NCBI GenBank assembly: GCA_964496365.1
Contig: CAZBZK010000055.1
Location: 1 to 10,130 of the forward strand
Direction: 5' to 3'
Length of the DNA stretch: 10,130 bases
From: AB-629-J13 sp964496365
GTDB lineage: Bacteria > Fidelibacterota > Marinisomatia > Marinisomatales > AB-629-J13
In this document: piece by piece, positions 1 to 6,720 of the stretch
Position numbering within the stretch: position 1 is the first letter of the stretch
Layout: each line of letters begins with the position of its first letter
The notes under the pieces: generated by a model
Databases searched by the model: none
Seen by the model: only the letters and a program-made list of their open reading frames with translations
What the model was told of the DNA's origin: nothing
Position numbers and translations under genes: made by a program

Positions 1-980
1 AAATAAAATTCACCGTCTTCACTTTGTAATATCATTTCCCAATGGAGATGAGCACCATCCTTTTTTCCAATGGTAGATGCCTGCATACCTGTGTTTCCGG
101 TTTTTCCAAGACTATCCCCTGCAGAGATTTTAACTCCGGGTTTAATATTTTTATTAATATAGGAAAGGTGAGCATAAATAGTAATGACCCTAAATCCGGG
201 AATTAATGTTAATCCATGATCCAAAATAACAGTTTTACCTAACAAGATATGTTCGAATACATCCGATGGTGTTCTTTTTATTTTAGATGCGGATTGTAAT
301 AGATTATTTCTAAATCCTGGATCCACTTCTTTAAAATCATGGTCTGCCCGCAACACCGTTCCAGGGGCAACTGCTCTTACGTCTGTACCCCAATTTGCAA
401 AAAAATCAATGCCTCTATGAATTCCCTTGCGATAATCCCTTGGTGCATTAGGAAGTCTGCTTTCTTTTTTGGGAATGAACACGTTTTTACATGGATAAAT
501 AAGTTTTGGGTACGATAAATTGGTCCAATCTGGATAGGGAATTTTGTTTTTAAAAAGTGGGTGAAATGATTCAGAATTTCGGTTTACATAAAGAGAGATT
601 AGAGAGTGTTCTATGTTATTCAGATAGTTTACATCAGCAATGAATTGTAGTTCAGACACATTATAAATGTGGGTTGCTTTGTGTAAAGAATATACAGCCC
701 CGGTTTTTGCTCTATTGATTAATAAATGGGTCAAAGCTTTCTTCATAGAGTCGTCGGCAACTGATGTGAATAGTGAGTCAACCATAGACCAGACCAAGTC
801 TTCAGTAAATTGATTAGGAATGGATGTGAATGTATGCCCAGCAGGAACGTGAACGGTTACGGTATCAAAGTCTGCACTTGAAGTATAAGAAACTGTATGA
901 AAATCTGTATCACCCGGTTTTGGAATTTGGGAGCAGGACACAAACAAAAGTGTTAACGTAATTATTAAACTAAAATGCAA
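1..980 (-). CDS. M23 (LytM-type) metallopeptidase lipoprotein, 3' end beyond the window
   Basis: Predicted zinc endopeptidase of the peptidase M23 family, which usually cleaves peptidoglycan cross-bridges in the envelope. About 326 residues are visible and the C-terminus lies outside the window. The N-terminus is a hydrophobic stretch ending in LLFVSC, a lipobox-like signal with Cys16 as the likely lipidated residue. Zinc ligands are visible: H188 and D192 in HRGIDF, and H311/H313 in HLHWEM; H271 in YAHL is the usual additional active-site His. The segment between the first catalytic strand (VRAVAPGTV) and ILDHG is longer than in typical LytM domains. No ATG lies in frame, so TTG at 978-980 is chosen; ATT at 987-989 is the alternative. 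It starts 8 bases after the dehydroquinase-like gene stops and is the last visible gene of the operon. The family call is strong; substrate and start are less certain. Confidence 0.88.
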   Translation of the reverse strand, partial: MHFSLIITLTLLFVSCSQIPKPGDTDFHTVSYTSSADFDTVTVHVPAGHTFTSIPNQFTEDLVWSMVDSLFTSVADDSMKKALTHLLINRAKTGAVYSLHKATHIYNVSELQFIADVNYLNNIEHSLISLYVNRNSESFHPLFKNKIPYPDWTNLSYPKLIYPCKNVFIPKKESRLPNAPRDYRKGIHRGIDFFANWGTDVRAVAPGTVLRADHDFKEVDPGFRNNLLQSASKIKRTPSDVFEHILLGKTVILDHGLTLIPGFRVITIYAHLSYINKNIKPGVKISAGDSLGKTGNTGMQASTIGKKDGAHLHWEMILQSEDGEFY

Positions 981-988
981 GAATCTAA

Positions 989-1423
989 TTAGGAGAAATG
1001 AGTTTTGAGTGTGTTCAATCCGCTTACAAAAGCTTGGATTGGGTCCGGATGAGAAACAGAAGCAATGGCATAATCAGAAAACATGGATTTATCTTTGGTT
1101 ACAGTTAAAATAAAATCACCTTCCATAAGGACCTGAACAACAGGAAGTTTGATGAGCTGAAGGGTTTCCAACAAAGAATATTCATATGCTGCCCAAGCCA
1201 TGGGAGCCATTAGAACTCCGGAAGCTGAATTACGATTTCGCTGTAAAAACGAGATGGCCATATTGATTTTATGGGTTTGAAGTATCTTCAATTCGAATTC
1301 AGAATTTCTAACTTCCAGTCTAAGTGCTTTGTTGATTTTGTCTAGGGTGATTTGTTTCCCAGATTGTGCAGATTTTACACCGATTAGATTTAGATTAGGT
1401 CCCTGAAGTACAAGAATTTTCAT
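989..1423 (-). CDS. Type II 3-dehydroquinate dehydratase (AroQ)-like protein lacking catalytic residues
   Basis: A 144-residue protein with the flavodoxin-like fold expected of type II dehydroquinases: it starts MKILVLQGPNLNLIG and matches the family in length. The genuine enzymes dehydrate 3-dehydroquinate in the shikimate pathway. Here the alignment is gapless but key positions, in Mycobacterium tuberculosis numbering as I recall it, are changed: Arg19 to K17, Tyr24 to G22, Asn75 to A73, His81 to A79, Glu99 to Q97, His101 to L99, His106 to F104, Arg108 to L106 and Arg112 to K110. Only the first Asn (N10) is kept. It is therefore probably a non-catalytic paralogue. The ATG at 1421-1423 overlaps the stop of the upstream membrane-protein gene as ATGA. 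The frame stays open upstream, but that part overlaps the membrane-protein gene and does not resemble the family. Fold homology is fairly sure; function is unknown. Confidence 0.8.
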   Translation of the reverse strand: MKILVLQGPNLNLIGVKSAQSGKQITLDKINKALRLEVRNSEFELKILQTHKINMAISFLQRNRNSASGVLMAPMAWAAYEYSLLETLQLIKLPVVQVLMEGDFILTVTKDKSMFSDYAIASVSHPDPIQAFVSGLNTLKTHFS

Positions 1424-1797
1424 CTTAATGGAAGAATGTGTCCTAAAATATAACCAATAATTATTCCGAACAAAAGTGATACTGTTAACACACGAGAACC
1501 GGTAACCTGTTTTGAATACCCTTTTTTTATAGCAATAATAGATACAAAATATCCTAAAGCATTCACCATCCAAAAAAACGGAATTGTAAACACTTTTATT
1601 ATGAGGGGTCCCACCCACGGGATCGTTGCAATTAATGCTCCAAACCCCACAAAAATCTGTGTAAAAAATCCTAAAGAAAGTGTAACAAACACAACAATTT
1701 TTTTATCTATTCCCATGATTAAGGCAACGATAATAACAGTCAAAACCAAAACCCATAAAAGAATTTGTTTACAATTGTTTTTTAATAGTTTTTTCAT
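1420..1797 (-). CDS. Small integral membrane protein of unknown function
   Basis: I do not recognise this 125-residue protein. It is strongly hydrophobic with about four predicted membrane segments, near residues 11-29, 33-55, 60-90 (long, perhaps a re-entrant or tilted helix containing WVGP and an FF-W cluster) and 102-121. A lysine-rich N-terminus (MKKLLKNNCK) and a basic loop around residues 91-97 (KKGYSKQ) suggest both are cytoplasmic under the positive-inside rule. No catalytic motif stands out. Coding status is supported by its position: its ATG overlaps the DUF3108-like stop and its TGA overlaps the AroQ-like start, both as ATGA. A role linked to the envelope genes around it is inference only. 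Confidence 0.8.
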   Translation of the reverse strand: MKKLLKNNCKQILLWVLVLTVIIVALIMGIDKKIVVFVTLSLGFFTQIFVGFGALIATIPWVGPLIIKVFTIPFFWMVNALGYFVSIIAIKKGYSKQVTGSRVLTVSLLFGIIIGYILGHILPLR

Positions 1798-2507
1798 TTT
1801 TTTTGGGTTGCAATAACGGTAATAAATCCAGACTTAACTGATGCTTTTACAATTTGTCCCGGGGATTTTTTTTCAACCCAAATTTGCTTCACGGCTTCAG
1901 GATGGATAATGTTTTGGCTAAAATAATCAGTTTGATCAAACATTTTTTTGAGTTCATTTTCAGGCATTAAATCTAATCTAAAATGGTTACAAAGAATAGA
2001 ATCATTATTCAATTTCACTTGATCAGTATCAGCTAGCAAAACCCTTGTTTTAAAATAATTTCCTTCGTGTTCCAATGGAAACCATTGAGTGTCAATTAGG
2101 CTGTCTGGCGTACGGCTAAGTTTTTCCAGAAAGATGAAAATATTCATACAAGAATCGGGTAGGGTGATCGAATCATGTTTTTTATATTCAAATTCACCAG
2201 TTTCGTCATTCCACAAACCGGAAACTCTTTGCTTGAATTCTCCTTGGTGAATAACTTTTTTATATGAACGCAATCCATAAGAAAGTGTATCATACGTTGT
2301 AATGTAATCATTTTTAAACGGGAAAAAATAATCAATTATACCAACAGAATGAGCAGAAATAATAATCTGGTCCTTGCTTGGATGTGAATAAGTTACCTCT
2401 CCGATTTTTATTCCCAAAACCGTTAAATCATAAATTTGAGAAACATTATTTCCAAATAACAGTCCCATTGAAAACACAATCCATAAATTTAGCAAAATAC
2501 TTTTCAT
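1794..2507 (-). CDS. DUF3108-like exported protein
   Basis: A 237-residue protein with an N-terminal signal peptide (MKSILLNLWIVFSMGLLFG), so it probably acts in the periplasm or at the outer membrane. The mature part resembles the DUF3108 family: an opening Y-x-V-LGIKIGE strand, a PFKNDYITTYDT segment, a YKKVIHQGEFKQR strand, a central helical LPDSCMNIFIFLEKLS region, and a terminal IWVEKKSPGQIVKASV strand like the family's ending. The family has no established biochemical activity that I know of; a beta-sheet-rich envelope role is assumed. The start is ATG at 2505-2507, which begins the signal peptide and overlaps the glycosyltransferase stop as ATGA. The frame stays open to 2582, but the additional 25 residues overlap the glycosyltransferase gene and would bury the signal peptide. 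The family assignment comes from recalled patterns and is moderately sure. Confidence 0.78.
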   Translation of the reverse strand: MKSILLNLWIVFSMGLLFGNNVSQIYDLTVLGIKIGEVTYSHPSKDQIIISAHSVGIIDYFFPFKNDYITTYDTLSYGLRSYKKVIHQGEFKQRVSGLWNDETGEFEYKKHDSITLPDSCMNIFIFLEKLSRTPDSLIDTQWFPLEHEGNYFKTRVLLADTDQVKLNNDSILCNHFRLDLMPENELKKMFDQTDYFSQNIIHPEAVKQIWVEKKSPGQIVKASVKSGFITVIATQKK

Positions 2508-3613
2508 GGTTTCCAGCTGTATAATCCTGAAACGCCCAAGAGTCCAATAACGGGAATATAAATAGGTTGAATAATAAACCATACAATAAACATAGGTATG
2601 GGAACTGACATCTTCAATGTTCGGCTGCCGGTGAACATTAAAAGCCCATCAATGATTAATTTTATAAAAATAATCATGAGTAGTGACATGGAAAAAGTGC
2701 CCACTATAATTTGAAGAAGAATGGAAATGTTTAACAGAAAAACCGATGATAAAAACAAAAGAAACCATTTTCGAGAAAAAAATTGCCCTGTTGCGTTTGA
2801 TGACCATCTAATTCTTTGATTAATAAACTGTGATAGAGAGTCAACGGGCAAGGTAGAAACGGCTCCTTTTTTATCCAAATTGAATGCAACCTTTTTTATT
2901 TTTGAAATAGATTGAATTAAATAAATATCATCTCCGGAAATGGATTTAGATACCGGATTAAATCCATCGATTTTTTCGAAATATTTTTTTTTATAAGCAA
3001 GATTTTGGCCAGTTCCCGCCCATGAAAACCCAGCTCCTAATGCACCTGCATTTGATATCATGAGTGCGAGAAAGTCTATTTTTTGAAATATATGGAAATA
3101 ATTATGTTTCGTTTGGATGGAAGAAAACCCAGACACAATTCCTACATTGTTTCCCAATTTCGCTGTCATGCTGGACACCCACGTAGCCGGGACTCGACAG
3201 TCACCGTCAGTTGACAAAATGATTTCACCGATTGCAGTAGAAATTCCCTGAGTAAGGGCAAATTTTTTCGGTGTCATTGTTTTGGATTTAATAGTGATTT
3301 GAATTCCCTTGAAATTGAGATAATCTCTTGAAAATGTTTGGATAATTTTCCAACTATTATCCGTGGACCGATCGTCAACCACTATTACCTCAAGTTTATT
3401 GTGTGGATAATCTTGAGCAACTAAATCATTCAAAAGTGCAGTTAAGTTTTTAGCTTCGTTCCGAACGGCGATAACCACAGATACGATTGGAAATTTTTCC
3501 AAAGACTGATGGTTGGTTTTCTTTTTTAAATAAACTAACCCTCCCACCATCATAAGAGCGTAACATGAATAACAAGTGAGGATGACTAGGGTCATCCCCA
3601 AAACTATTGTCAT
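2504..3613 (-). CDS. Membrane-anchored family 2 glycosyltransferase (GT2, GT-A fold)
   Basis: A 369-residue GT2 enzyme predicted to transfer a sugar from a nucleotide donor on the cytoplasmic face of the inner membrane. An N-terminal helix (about residues 4-29) precedes the GT-A domain, which begins PIVSVVIAVRNEA. Visible motifs are VVDDRSTD (D80/D81, nucleotide binding), the DxD-type TDGDC (D136, D138), GDD at 227-229 (likely catalytic base region) and QRIRW at 266-270, the Q-x-x-RW motif shared with processive synthases. The C-terminus has about three membrane segments between residues 283 and 362. The Q-x-x-RW motif and helices resemble cellulose/hyaluronan-type enzymes, although dolichol- or lipid-linked transfer is also possible; the acceptor cannot be read from sequence. 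Both ends overlap neighbours by ATGA (mgtE upstream, DUF3108-like downstream), suggesting a shared envelope task. Confidence 0.9.
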   Translation of the reverse strand: MTIVLGMTLVILTCYSCYALMMVGGLVYLKKKTNHQSLEKFPIVSVVIAVRNEAKNLTALLNDLVAQDYPHNKLEVIVVDDRSTDNSWKIIQTFSRDYLNFKGIQITIKSKTMTPKKFALTQGISTAIGEIILSTDGDCRVPATWVSSMTAKLGNNVGIVSGFSSIQTKHNYFHIFQKIDFLALMISNAGALGAGFSWAGTGQNLAYKKKYFEKIDGFNPVSKSISGDDIYLIQSISKIKKVAFNLDKKGAVSTLPVDSLSQFINQRIRWSSNATGQFFSRKWFLLFLSSVFLLNISILLQIIVGTFSMSLLMIIFIKLIIDGLLMFTGSRTLKMSVPIPMFIVWFIIQPIYIPVIGLLGVSGLYSWKP

Positions 3614-4983
3614 AAGATTCCGGAAACGATAGAGGCAATTAGAAAATACAAGGATACACCAAGGATATCAATACTGGTTGTAACAAAAGGACCTGTTGCA
3701 ATGGCGGGGTCAATATTTATTTTTTGAAGTCCCAGAGGAACCATGGTACCAACACAGGATGCAATGAGCATGGAAGAACATATACTAAGACCAACAATCA
3801 ATCCTAAATATGGAGTGGTATCTACAAAAGGGAGTAGGGTAAATCCACCTAAGAGCAATCCATAAAGCGTTCCCAGCATTAACCCCACACGCAATTCTTT
3901 TAAGAGGAGTTTTAACTCTTTGCCCTCTTCTACTCTTCCGGTAGCAATTCCCCGCACTACGATTGTAGAAGATTGGGTTCCGATATTTCCACCCATTCCT
4001 ATAATAACAGGAATGAATGCTGCAAGAGCTATGGTTGACTCCAGCATATGTTCGTATTTTCCAATGATAGCCGCCGCCAAGACACCACCAATCCAACTTG
4101 CAAACAGCCATGGCAGACGAGATTTTGCATTTTCCCAAGAAGATTTCAACAATATCTCCCTATCTTTTCCTGCCCCAGCCATTTGAAGAAAATCTTCTGT
4201 AGCTTCTTCACGAATAACGTCCACAACATCATCGACCATTACAATTCCCAGCATCGCATCATTTTTATCTACAACCGGGATAGCTAAATAATTGTATTGA
4301 GCCACTATTTTTGCAGCTTCCTCTTGGTCTGTTTCCGGTCTTACGCTTACTACCGTTTTCGTCATGATATCTACTAACGTTGTTTCAGGTTGGGTAATGA
4401 CAAGGTCTCTCAAAGAAATAACTCCTGTAAGTCTTCCGTCATCATCAATAATGTAAAGGTAAAAAACCATTTCCGATTTTTCTTGTTTTTGAAGTTCTTT
4501 GATAGCTTCTTGGGCTGTTGTGTTTTGATGTAACGTAAAGATATCTGTTGTCATTATACTTCCGGCACTATCTTCAGGATAAGACATAATTTCTTCAACT
4601 TCTTCTTGTTTTTCTTCATTTAACAGATCTAAAACTGATTGGGCTTTTTCTTCTGAAAATAATTCCAAAATGTCTGCTTGATCATTGGTGCCTAATTTTT
4701 GGAATAATTTTGCAATTTTTTCCGGCGGATATTCTCCCATTAGGTTTAGAATAATGGGTTCATCCAGTTCAGCCAAAAAATCAGATACTTGGTCAATCTC
4801 CATGATAATATTGAATAAAAATGTTTGTTCTGAGTTTGTGAAAAACCGAAAAAGAACAGCCATGTCTGCTGGATGCGTTTTATCAATTAATTTCGTGATA
4901 TTTGTTTTAGCATGACGGCGTATTAACCGACGAAATGTATCTCGCAATACGGAAATTTCATGTTGAAACATTTCTTTTCTCAT
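3610..4983 (-). CDS. mgtE: Magnesium transporter MgtE
   Basis: A full-length (457-residue) MgtE, an Mg2+-selective channel/transporter of the inner membrane that is gated by cytoplasmic Mg2+. Domain order is standard: a helical MgtE N domain (about 20-135, with PADMAVLFRF and PPEKIAKLF), two CBS domains (about 140-260, including SAGSIMTTD and IPVVDKNDAMLGIVMVDD), then a plug-like helix and five membrane helices from about 290 to 457. The pore signatures GMGGNIGTQSS (329-339) and NIDPAIATGPFVTTSID (423-439) are present; D425 corresponds to the conserved pore Asp. Acidic residues in the N and CBS domains are plentiful, as expected for the Mg2+ sensor. Its ATG overlaps the CPBP protease stop and its TGA overlaps the glycosyltransferase start. 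Conservation is very good and the call is firm. Confidence 0.97.
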   Translation of the reverse strand: MRKEMFQHEISVLRDTFRRLIRRHAKTNITKLIDKTHPADMAVLFRFFTNSEQTFLFNIIMEIDQVSDFLAELDEPIILNLMGEYPPEKIAKLFQKLGTNDQADILELFSEEKAQSVLDLLNEEKQEEVEEIMSYPEDSAGSIMTTDIFTLHQNTTAQEAIKELQKQEKSEMVFYLYIIDDDGRLTGVISLRDLVITQPETTLVDIMTKTVVSVRPETDQEEAAKIVAQYNYLAIPVVDKNDAMLGIVMVDDVVDVIREEATEDFLQMAGAGKDREILLKSSWENAKSRLPWLFASWIGGVLAAAIIGKYEHMLESTIALAAFIPVIIGMGGNIGTQSSTIVVRGIATGRVEEGKELKLLLKELRVGLMLGTLYGLLLGGFTLLPFVDTTPYLGLIVGLSICSSMLIASCVGTMVPLGLQKINIDPAIATGPFVTTSIDILGVSLYFLIASIVSGIL

Positions 4984-5792
4984 GATCTTGGCGGTGTATT
5001 TAGAGAGAGTGCATTGATGGATTTAAAACCTGTAATGAACAGGAATATGGCTAATAATAAAAATAAGGGAGAGACATGGTTTTTCCAAATATAAATATGT
5101 TCGATGGTAGTTTGGTAATTTTGAAAACATAATGCCATTCCATTATTGAGTGCGTGTAATATTAACCCTGGAATGATACTTCCCGTTCGCCATGCTAAAT
5201 ATCCTAAAATAATTCCCAGTAAATAAATTTGAATGATCCAACCCGGATTCATATGAACCGCAGCAAAAAACATGCTTGTTACCAAAACAGCTTTGGTTAT
5301 GTCCTGCCAATGATTTTCTAAAAATTTTTGTAAAAACCCTCTGAATAAAACTTCTTCGCTGAAAGGAGCAATAACTACCGTAGCAGAAATTAGAATCAAA
5401 ACATAGAGGGGCGAATCAAATTGCACAAAATCTGCTAATTTATCACCATATTCTTGTACGCTAAACACCATTTGAATCAGGCGGTCTAGTTCATCGGAAA
5501 GAATGATGGTGCCTAAAGATAAAAACACAACAGGAAATACAATTTTATAAGGAATTGGTTTTAATCTAAATATTTTGGGAAACGACTCTTGATTGAAATG
5601 TACAAATAAAAATGCAGGGATAACCATTATTCCCTGTCCAATAAAAATGGATATTAAAGAGAGAAAACGAGAATCAGAATCGGGAAAGAGAGTGACACCA
5701 ATGGACATGACAAATGCAGTAACCGCTATTCCCATAAACAAGGAAGCGATCATGATTGTAAATACTGATCGAATGGTAAGGGTTTTGTTCAT
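4980..5792 (-). CDS. CPBP family intramembrane metalloprotease (Abi/CAAX protease-like)
   Basis: A 270-residue polytopic membrane protein of the CPBP (Rce1/Abi) family. The three conserved motifs are complete: EEVLFR (E146, E147, R151), FAAVH (F176 to H180) and HALNN (H213, N217), so an active glutamate-type intramembrane protease is likely. About eight hydrophobic segments are visible. The bacterial family covers prenyl-protein processing, bacteriocin immunity and self-protection, and peptidase roles in membrane protein maturation; no substrate is evident here. It is the first gene of the seven-gene minus-strand run. The ATG at 5790-5792 is the first in frame after an in-frame TGA about 27 bases upstream, and no Shine-Dalgarno sequence precedes it. 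Its TGA overlaps the mgtE start, so the protease and transporter are translationally coupled. Confidence 0.92.
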   Translation of the reverse strand: MNKTLTIRSVFTIMIASLFMGIAVTAFVMSIGVTLFPDSDSRFLSLISIFIGQGIMVIPAFLFVHFNQESFPKIFRLKPIPYKIVFPVVFLSLGTIILSDELDRLIQMVFSVQEYGDKLADFVQFDSPLYVLILISATVVIAPFSEEVLFRGFLQKFLENHWQDITKAVLVTSMFFAAVHMNPGWIIQIYLLGIILGYLAWRTGSIIPGLILHALNNGMALCFQNYQTTIEHIYIWKNHVSPLFLLLAIFLFITGFKSINALSLNTPPRS

Positions 5793-5919
5793 AACAGTCT
5801 GATTCCGTTGATGTCATAGGAGGGAAATTACAATGATCTCTGTGGAATGAAAAGGAATTAGGGAGGATTTAAATTGTTAATTAATGGTTTGACTCTATCA
5901 TTCCAGACGTTCTTGCTAC

Positions 5920-5948
5920 AAAAAAAAACGGACATATAAAGAAGTCGT
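5920..5948 (-). terminator. Weak Rho-independent-type terminator after the RNA methyltransferase
   Basis: Read on the minus strand, immediately after the methyltransferase stop, ACGAC (5944-5948) can pair with GTCCGT (5928-5933) with one bulged C and a 10-base loop, followed directly by nine T. The stem is short, so termination may be partial. Its position between the two minus-strand units makes it a reasonable boundary. The remaining bases to 5792 would hold the promoter of the seven-gene run, but I see no convincing -35/-10 pair. Confidence 0.4.
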
Positions 5949-5949
5949 G

Positions 5950-6720
5950 TTATGATTTTGTTCCTGCACAAGCGAGGGAAGACAATAAAACCCCTGCCGA
6001 AACAGCTACATTTAAGGAATCTCCTTCTCCATATTTAGGAATTGAAATAGTTTCATCTAAATATTTTCTGTTATCTTCAGAAATTCCATGAGCTTCGCTT
6101 CCCAAAACCAAAATCCATTTATTTTCGTTTTTCTGTTTAAAATCATTTAGTGAAATACCAGAAAAGTCGGCTCCAATTATTTCATAGTTTTTTTCCGATA
6201 GGGTTTTTAGCGGAATACGATAAAAGTTTAGATGAAAATGAGCCCCCATTCCTCCCCGCACTACTTTTAGATTGAATGGATCAACACAGTCTTGAGAAAT
6301 AACAATATTTGTCACTCCAAACCATGCTGCAGTCCTGCAGATAGTACCCATATTTCCCGGATCAGAGATACTATCCAAAAATAATCCCGGACCGGTAAAA
6401 TCATTCAATGATGATTTCAATTTTGGTAATGAACAAACTGCAGATATTCCGGAAGGGTTTTCGGTATCCGTGATTTTGTTCATTGTTTTTTCATCAACGA
6501 TTTTAACTGGGATACAATTTTTTTTAATTTGTTCCAAAACAGATTTGAAAGTTGAAGAATTTTTGAAGCGTTCTGTAAAAAAAACCGCTTTAATGGAATT
6601 ATCAATTTCTAATGCTGAAGAAATTATTCGCTGTCCTTCAATTAAAAACTCACTATGTATTTCACGGTATTTTTTATGTTTCAGAGAGTTCAGATATTTT
6701 ATTTCAGATTTAGATATCAT
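5950..6720 (-). CDS. TrmH/SpoU-family RNA 2'-O-methyltransferase
   Basis: A 256-residue SPOUT-class enzyme predicted to methylate a ribose 2'-OH of rRNA or tRNA using S-adenosylmethionine. Residues 1-100 form the SpoU substrate-binding domain (KYREIHSEFLIEGQRII). The three knot motifs follow: motif 1 SDPGNMGTICRTAAWFG (119-135; N123, G125 and catalytic-type R129), motif 2 ILVLGSEAHG (203-212), and motif 3 IPKYGEGDSLNVAVSAGVLL (227-246). Length and order match the general TrmH family (YsgA/RlmB/TsnR-like). The target nucleotide cannot be assigned, so no gene symbol is given. The ATG at 6718-6720 overlaps the amidohydrolase stop as ATGA, without a Shine-Dalgarno sequence, so it is probably translated by coupling. 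Confidence 0.93.
   Translation of the reverse strand: MISKSEIKYLNSLKHKKYREIHSEFLIEGQRIISSALEIDNSIKAVFFTERFKNSSTFKSVLEQIKKNCIPVKIVDEKTMNKITDTENPSGISAVCSLPKLKSSLNDFTGPGLFLDSISDPGNMGTICRTAAWFGVTNIVISQDCVDPFNLKVVRGGMGAHFHLNFYRIPLKTLSEKNYEIIGADFSGISLNDFKQKNENKWILVLGSEAHGISEDNRKYLDETISIPKYGEGDSLNVAVSAGVLLSSLACAGTKS

Noticed and set aside
1424..1618. Upstream extension of the AroQ-like reading frame to an ATG at 1616-1618
   Set aside because: It overlaps the small membrane-protein gene in another frame, shows no family resemblance, and the conserved fold begins exactly at the ATG at 1421-1423.
2508..2582. Longer N-terminus for the DUF3108-like protein
   Set aside because: It lies inside the glycosyltransferase coding region and would place 25 polar residues before an otherwise clean signal peptide; the ATGA overlap at 2504-2507 supports the shorter form.
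3785..4915. Open frames of 76-117 codons on both strands inside mgtE
   Set aside because: They are shadows of the firmly identified mgtE coding frame and encode no recognisable domains.
5861..5868. GGGAGGAT, a strong Shine-Dalgarno-like sequence on the plus strand
   Set aside because: No start codon with an open frame follows; the genes on both sides are on the minus strand.
5877..5884. TTAATTAA palindrome in the gap upstream of the CPBP gene
   Set aside because: An eight-base AT-only palindrome is expected by chance in AT-rich DNA; there is no second copy nearby to suggest an operator.
5889..5925. TTGACT resembling a plus-strand -35 box
   Set aside because: No plus-strand gene lies downstream (the next plus-strand gene starts at 8374) and no good -10 box follows at 16-18 bases.
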